From: Epichloe hybrida
Lineage: Eukaryota; Ascomycota; Sordariomycetes; Hypocreales; Clavicipitaceae
DNA length: 64,000 nucleotides
NCBI GenBank assembly: GCA_019022495.1
Contig: JAFEKR010000023.1
Location: 682,001-746,000 of the forward strand
Direction of reading: 5' to 3'
Shown: positions 58,847-64,000 of the stretch, in pieces
How positions within the stretch are numbered: the stretch's first letter is position 1
Layout of the letters: each line of letters opens with the position of its first letter
Translations under genes and position numbers: made by a program
Notes under the pieces: model-generated
Database searches by the model: none
What the model saw: only the letters and a program-made list of their open reading frames with translations
Told to the model about the DNA's origin: nothing

Positions 58847-60900
58847 TAACCTCCTAATTTTACTAAAGCAAACGCAAGGGACTAGTGTCTAGCTTTAATA
58901 GGAGAATTCGCCTTTAGGTTATACCTAGATATTTAGATTCCTTTAATACTAATATCTATAAGTACTCTTAAGATTTCCTTATATCTTAGGACCTCTGTTA
59001 TAAACTATGAATTAAAAAAGTCTAAACCTACTAATTAAGGATAATAGGAATTTTCTAATTACTAGTACTATTACATTCCTAACTAGTATAGCCTCCACCT
59101 ACCCTATTAAGTTACACCTAGCTTCTAAGAGATACTTATATCTATAATTAATTAGAAGGTGCTAAGTGTTAATATAAATCTTGCTTATTAGGTTCCCTAG
59201 CGTAACTAGTATAGATAGTTCTTAAGGTTACTAAGGCATGAACTTTTAACACATCTTATAATAGGTTAGTATCTCTTAAGTTATATTCTAGAGTCCCTTC
59301 TACTAGTACTACTATTTTATTACTTAGAAGACTACCTTAATGCCTTTATAACTAAGTTCTTTATAGATAGCTTTAACTATTACGTGTTACTACTTAGGAA
59401 TATTAATAACTAACGCTAGTCCTTTTATAATTCCTATTAGTCTTTTTAATAGGTATTTATTTTCTAGGTAAAACTTCTTTACTTTATTATAAAGCTTCCT
59501 ATAGTCCCTAGTACTAAGATTAATTAGTCTTTAGAGAGTAAATAAGAAATTAATTACCTATTATATCTCCTATAAATAGTCCTTCTTACTATTCTCTTTT
59601 ATCTTAACATTATTAAGATATAGGTTAATAAAGTCTTTAATATTTCCTTTAACTTCTTAATCTAATTAATCTAATAGTCTAGGGCCTTTTCTAGATAAGG
59701 TATTAGTAATTCTATTTTTCTTACTAGGGATATATTACACTAAAAAATCAAATAGTAGTATATAACTTATTTATTATATAATAAGAGCTCTAGGCATATT
59801 ATTAATAGCTTTATTAAGCTAGTACACTAGGACTTGTGAATTTATTTCTAATATAAAGGGAACTCTATAAAGGTAAATTTATAGTCTTCTTAATATATAA
59901 ATAACTACTTAGCATTCTCTTTTAGTTATATTATACTTAGCCTTAGTAATAGTTTAAATACTACTCTTATATTAAATAGGATAGCGTTTACTATTAATGA
60001 TTTATAGTAATATTACTCCCTATCCTAGTAAGCTTATGTTTACTATAAGGATAATTTCCCTAAAGCCTAGTCTAAGATTAAGTAAAATAAGAACTAAGGC
60101 TATAGTTATTACCTTCTTTAAAATATCTATAGCTTCTTATTACTCTAGTCCCTATTCCTACTCTATTATCTTCTATAGTAAAATCACTAGTAGTCTTACC
60201 TTCTATACGTAGTGTTTAACCTAAATATAGTAGACTCCTATTAATCCAATAAAAGATTATACTTCTAATAAATCTTAGTAAACTTTCTAGTCTAGAATCT
60301 TTATAATCTTCGCCTTAGTTAGTTTTTATCTATTTATCCTACATATAAATCCCACAATTTTAGCTAACTTCTAGCAGAATTTTAACTTAGCTACTAAAGC
60401 TATATAACTAGAGAGTTTAATATTAACTAAAACTTTGTTAATATTAATTAAATACTCTATCATATATTTACGTACTCTAGGCATAATTTCTTCTTCATTA
60501 TACGTCGTGGTTAGCCCCTTAATAGTAATATTATCTAGAAAGGGTGTGTAAATCTTAGGGATTAAGTTAAATAGGATTTAGCTAATAATCCTAATAAATT
60601 AGGCTACTAAGTTAGTAGCTCCCTATAGTAGGCAGTAAAGTCGTAAAAGGCTAATTATAGTAGAAATTATAGTTATGTCTTTACTTCTCTTTACTAATTT
60701 TACTTAATTATATCCTAATAAGAGATTAATAATAAATAAGATCTTATATATTACAAAGCTCTTACTAAATACCTTTACTCCTTAAGGGATTAGCGTATTA
60801 TATATTATAACTTTATTATACTTAGTGGCTAATAGGATTAGGTAAATCCCTTTATCCTTCTTTATAATAAGAAAGTAAGGGTTCCTATAAGAACTATAGC
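58847..60900 (-). pseudogene. Gypsy G reverse transcriptase and integrase remains
   Basis: On the minus strand: RNPYFLIIKKDKG at 60886-60848 and ATKYNKVIIYNTLIP after it (start of the reverse transcriptase palm, family form RNPYFLV-KKDGSYRL), then YTPFLDNITI at 60550-60521 (FVDD box with the second Asp changed to Asn), then RVRKYMIEYLININ near 60480-60430 (RT connection). Further on, KGI*ISRYNLKANSPIKARH*S near 58935-58870 corresponds to the integrase ISPYN-QANG-IERGH segment of Ty3/Gypsy. All breaks are RIP-type transitions. A plus-strand frame at 59997-60212 is antisense noise. Confidence 0.82.
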
Positions 60901-63900
60901 TTTCTTCTAGATGCCTATACTTTAACTTCTTCTTTAATAGATTAACTAGTTTCCCTTATAACCTAAGAGGTATTAGGATAGAACTAGCTTACTATGCCTT
61001 ATACTTAATAACCTTAATAACTTATAGTAATGCTACTAGTAGGTTAACTTTTCCACACTTAGATAAGTCCTATGCTAGTGCTACTTCTTAGTTATAAAGG
61101 ATTTCCTTAAAAATATTAACTTCTTCTTATATTAAATATTCTTATACCCCCTTAACTATCTAATCTAGCTATTCCTAGGTTATTCTAAAACCTTATAGGT
61201 TCTTACTAAATCTCCTAGTAATATACTTGTTGTATTTCCTAGATATATCTAAACGTAATTTTGCTTCTTCCTATTTCTTTATCTTTTATTTAGGGTCTCC
61301 TTCTAGGGTTAACCTATTAGAAGGCATATTATTATGTGAATAAATCTTATTAGCTTTGCGTTTATATATTATATTTATTATAAGATTAGGTGGTTTTAGC
61401 TACCTTAGGGGTTAGAAATCCTCTGTAATTACTTTAAGTTATTAGTTATAGTTTACTATTATATCCTTAATAACTTCTTAGAAGATATTAGTCCCTTCTC
61501 TAGTTATAATAGGGATTAGTACTTTATTATTACTTATTTCTACTTCTAACCCTTTATAAACTATTTAATCTTTCTTTTTCTTTACTTTAGGATAGTAGGT
61601 TACTAGGCTAGTTATGTATTAGTGTATTACTATTAGATACTTCCTATAACTCTTAAGATAATAATAATATCTCTAAAGTAGCACTAGATAAAGAGTTTAC
61701 TACTTCTTAAATAGTTAAACTATATTTATAATAGCCTAAAAAATAGTATTCCTAGAATTAAGCTTATATTAACAGAGTCTAGGCTAATATAAAAGTTAGT
61801 AAGTATTTAGACATTTCCTAGATATAGCTTTATCTAAACCTCCCTAATTATCTTAATCCTATATAAGGAGAATAAAGTAGTGTTTATTATATCTATAGGA
61901 TAGATTTTCAGACCTAAGCATCTAGCTATGCTTTTAATAATTATATTTCCTTATAAGCCTATATTAATAAGCCCTAGGAGAAGCTCTCCTTCTAGGTTAT
62001 TTAAATAAACTTATAAGTATAGTAAATCCTATAACTAGTTAACTATAGCTTATAGTTTTATAATCACGTTAAGTATAAAGTTTACTTTAGGTAAATTAAT
62101 TAGATTCTATTAAGGTCTATTTTATTACACTTAAGTTCTAAGCTTTTCCTAGATTCTTTCCTATAGGGTAGTATTAATTTCTAGTAGGGGCATTAGGGCT
62201 ATCTTTAGTAAATTCACCTTAGCCTTTGCTTTATTTCTCTTATCCTCTTTAAGAGTATCCTTTATTATTTAGATAATAGAATTAATCTAGTTCTCTAGAT
62301 TAATTAGTCTTAGAGTTATTTTAACCCTAAATGTTCTTAAAGGTAATATAAGCCCTAGTATATCCCTATTATAATAACGAATATCTTTAATGCCTTTTGC
62401 TTGCAGGAGATACTTATTACTAACTGCTTTTACTAGTATTAGTATAATATAGTAAATATCTTAAAAGGGTACTCTAAGCTTCTTCTAGAAGACCTTATTA
62501 TATAGTTAATTTAAAATCCTTTACTTAACCTTACCTAGTAAATCTTTCTTTCCCTTATTTAAGGCATTATTACCTTATCTAAGTTATTTATAGCCTTAAT
62601 AATCTTGTTTGTCTTCTTCTATAATATCTTTAACTCGTAGGCGCTTTACTACTTATTCCCTAATAGCTATAATCTTTCTATTATAGTCCTTTACTTCCTT
62701 TTCTTTTATATATACCTTCTTAAATATAATAACTAAGACTATACCTAAGGGCTCCCTTTATAAGATTAATATTACCTAAACCTCCCTTTCTAGATAGTAT
62801 TTAGCGGGGTTAAACTAGCTTTCTATTTAATTAAATATTTCTTATTTATCTAATAATATATCCTAGCTTTTACCTCTATAAGGACCACGTTCCTTAATCC
62901 TAGGGATTATATAAGTAACCTTACTATTTAGAAAGTATTTAACTTAAAACATAGCTAGCTTACACGCGTAGCTACTAATCTAAAGCAACTTTAAGAGTAA
63001 AATAGGTGGTATTATTTAGTGCCTTATGTTATTTCTAATTACTAAAATACAGATAGCTAGGTTATAAATAGCGAATTTAGATATCTTGTTAAACCCTAAT
63101 ATATTATACTTTATAGCTAAGTGAGACTTATTGTTATAGTAATAGTAATAGTTTAACTAGTGGCCTTATTTACCTATTACATTAATTTCAAAAATACGGT
63201 CCTTATCTTAATTAAATAATCTAATGCTATTTAGCTAGTAATTCCATTACTAGTATTATAGGTTACTATTATACTTCTTTTTAAGCTACTTTATAATATT
63301 AATTTCCTTTCCTACTTAGGCTATAACTATGATTTTTAACTTAGCTAGCTACTTTATTAAATTATCTATTTAATCTTAGTATTTAGCTAACTTAGGACCT
63401 TTATTCTTTATTACCTTATTATTAAAGGTAATATTCTTTTTATTATATCCTAAAGACTTAGCTTACGCTAGGCAGTTCCCTTAGTTAGTCTAATAATTAC
63501 TAAGAGTAAGTAAATTAAATAGTTTCTAACTCCTTAGGTTTAACTTTACATTATCTAATAGGTACCCTCCTAAGTTAGAGATTTTAGGGTCCCTATATCT
63601 AAGCTTTAATTATATATAAACATATATATTAAGCTTTATCTAGAGTAGTTTATACTTTATAACTAGAATTTCTTTATAAGTAAACCCCTTTTAATCTATA
63701 AAGCTTAAGATTAAATACTCTAGGAGGGCCTTATAAATATAGTTAGACTATATTATAGTAGTTCTCTATCCTATAGGGTTTATATTTAATATTAAAGCTT
63801 AATACTTCTATAGCTAGTAATAGGTTTCCTTAATAGACTTTAGTTATATTAGGTTAAGGTCTTTAAGTTATCCTTAAGCGCTTTCTATTTAATCCTAGCT

Positions 63901-64000
63901 TATAGTATTAAACTAAAGGAGCATTTTATTCTTTAACTTTTCCTAAGTGCGTAACACTATTAGTATCTTAACTACCTATTAGACCTAGGGGTTAATATTA
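60900..64000 (-). pseudogene. Gypsy G gag and protease-region remains, incomplete at window edge
   Basis: Upstream (element sense) of reverse transcriptase and continuing beyond 64000. Minus-strand text is rich in Lys, Glu and Ile with dense stops. No zinc knuckle or protease motif could be placed, and I see no sign of another element inserted here, but old insertions without readable ends could be missed. Confidence 0.5.

Larger units (their letters stand above)
49690..64000 (-). mobile_element. Gypsy G: large minus-strand LTR element with 457-bp LTR, runs off the right edge
   Basis: The 3' LTR (49690-50146) is followed, in element sense preceded, by a purine tract (complement of cctccctagg, 50147-50156). 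Going up the window on the minus strand come a long 3' region, integrase text (about 58995-58847), reverse transcriptase (about 60890-60300) and presumed gag to 64000. It is interrupted by LINE B and by a solo LTR; both leave exact target duplications, so continuity across them is secure. Without them at least 10.5 kb is present with no 5' LTR yet, long for Ty3/Gypsy. No terminal duplication can be checked. Confidence 0.75.

Noticed and set aside
59997..60212. Plus-strand frame of 71 codons
   Set aside because: Antisense to Gypsy G pol remains, Ser/Ile/Tyr-rich as expected from TA-rich DNA.
2640..64000. The AT-rich block as a centromere or mitochondrial insertion
   Set aside because: Nearly all of it resolves into named retrotransposon orders in nuclear-type fungal families with RIP mutations; there is no mitochondrial gene text. 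A centromere is not excluded but nothing here specifically supports it.

Overview
The window looks like a chromosome piece from a filamentous ascomycete (Pezizomycotina). Three things point there. There is one intact gene of the fungus-specific Zn(II)2Cys6 regulator class. Almost everything to its right is nested, dead Copia, Gypsy-chromovirus and Tad1-like LINE elements. Their decay has the signature of repeat-induced point mutation (RIP): CA/TG dinucleotides are depleted by eye, TA is in excess, Gln codons have become TAA/TAG, and catalytic Asp codons have become Asn. Genus cannot be read from this; a hypocrealean fungus is plausible but only a guess.

Layout. Positions 1-2408 are balanced-composition host DNA: a minus-strand Zn2Cys6 regulator (57-1607) and its upstream region. 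Positions 2409-14637 are Copia A, split by a complete Copia B (2955-9737, TSD gtaag). Positions 14638-15396 are a small island of unmutated host-like DNA that stops abruptly at AT-rich DNA. From 15397 to the end there is no intact gene. Inside that block are: a solo LTR (15430-15696, TSD attac); a Gypsy C 5' fragment (15894-18260) holding a SINE-like insertion that itself holds a MULE-type MITE (16835-17289, perfect 76-bp TIRs, 9-bp TSD); complete Copia D (18662-25600, TSD aaaaa); and a minus-strand relative of Copia D starting at 26065 and broken by several younger elements. Those elements are full-length LINE A (26821-33769, itself holding a 457-bp LTR), a SINE-like fragment, chromovirus Gypsy E (36100-49555, TSD gatat; itself split by minus-strand chromovirus Gypsy F, 39760-46358, TSD aagtt), and the 457-bp-LTR Gypsy G (minus strand, 49690 to beyond the right edge). 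Gypsy G holds 5'-truncated LINE B (51932-55419, 14-bp TSD) and a second solo LTR (56522-56788, TSD cctac).

No transposable element here appears able to encode protein; all coding regions are peppered with stops. The only gene likely to work is the regulator, which sits about 0.8 kb from the edge of the silenced block. I found no tRNA, rRNA, CRISPR or other RNA gene. The most informative signals are the insertion order readable from target-site duplications, an inside-to-outside gradient of RIP damage across every LTR pair, and two short elements (MITE and SINE-like) that I could not match to a named family.

Element letters (A-G) are labels for this window only. Domain calls come from reading degraded frames by eye, so their edges are approximate.
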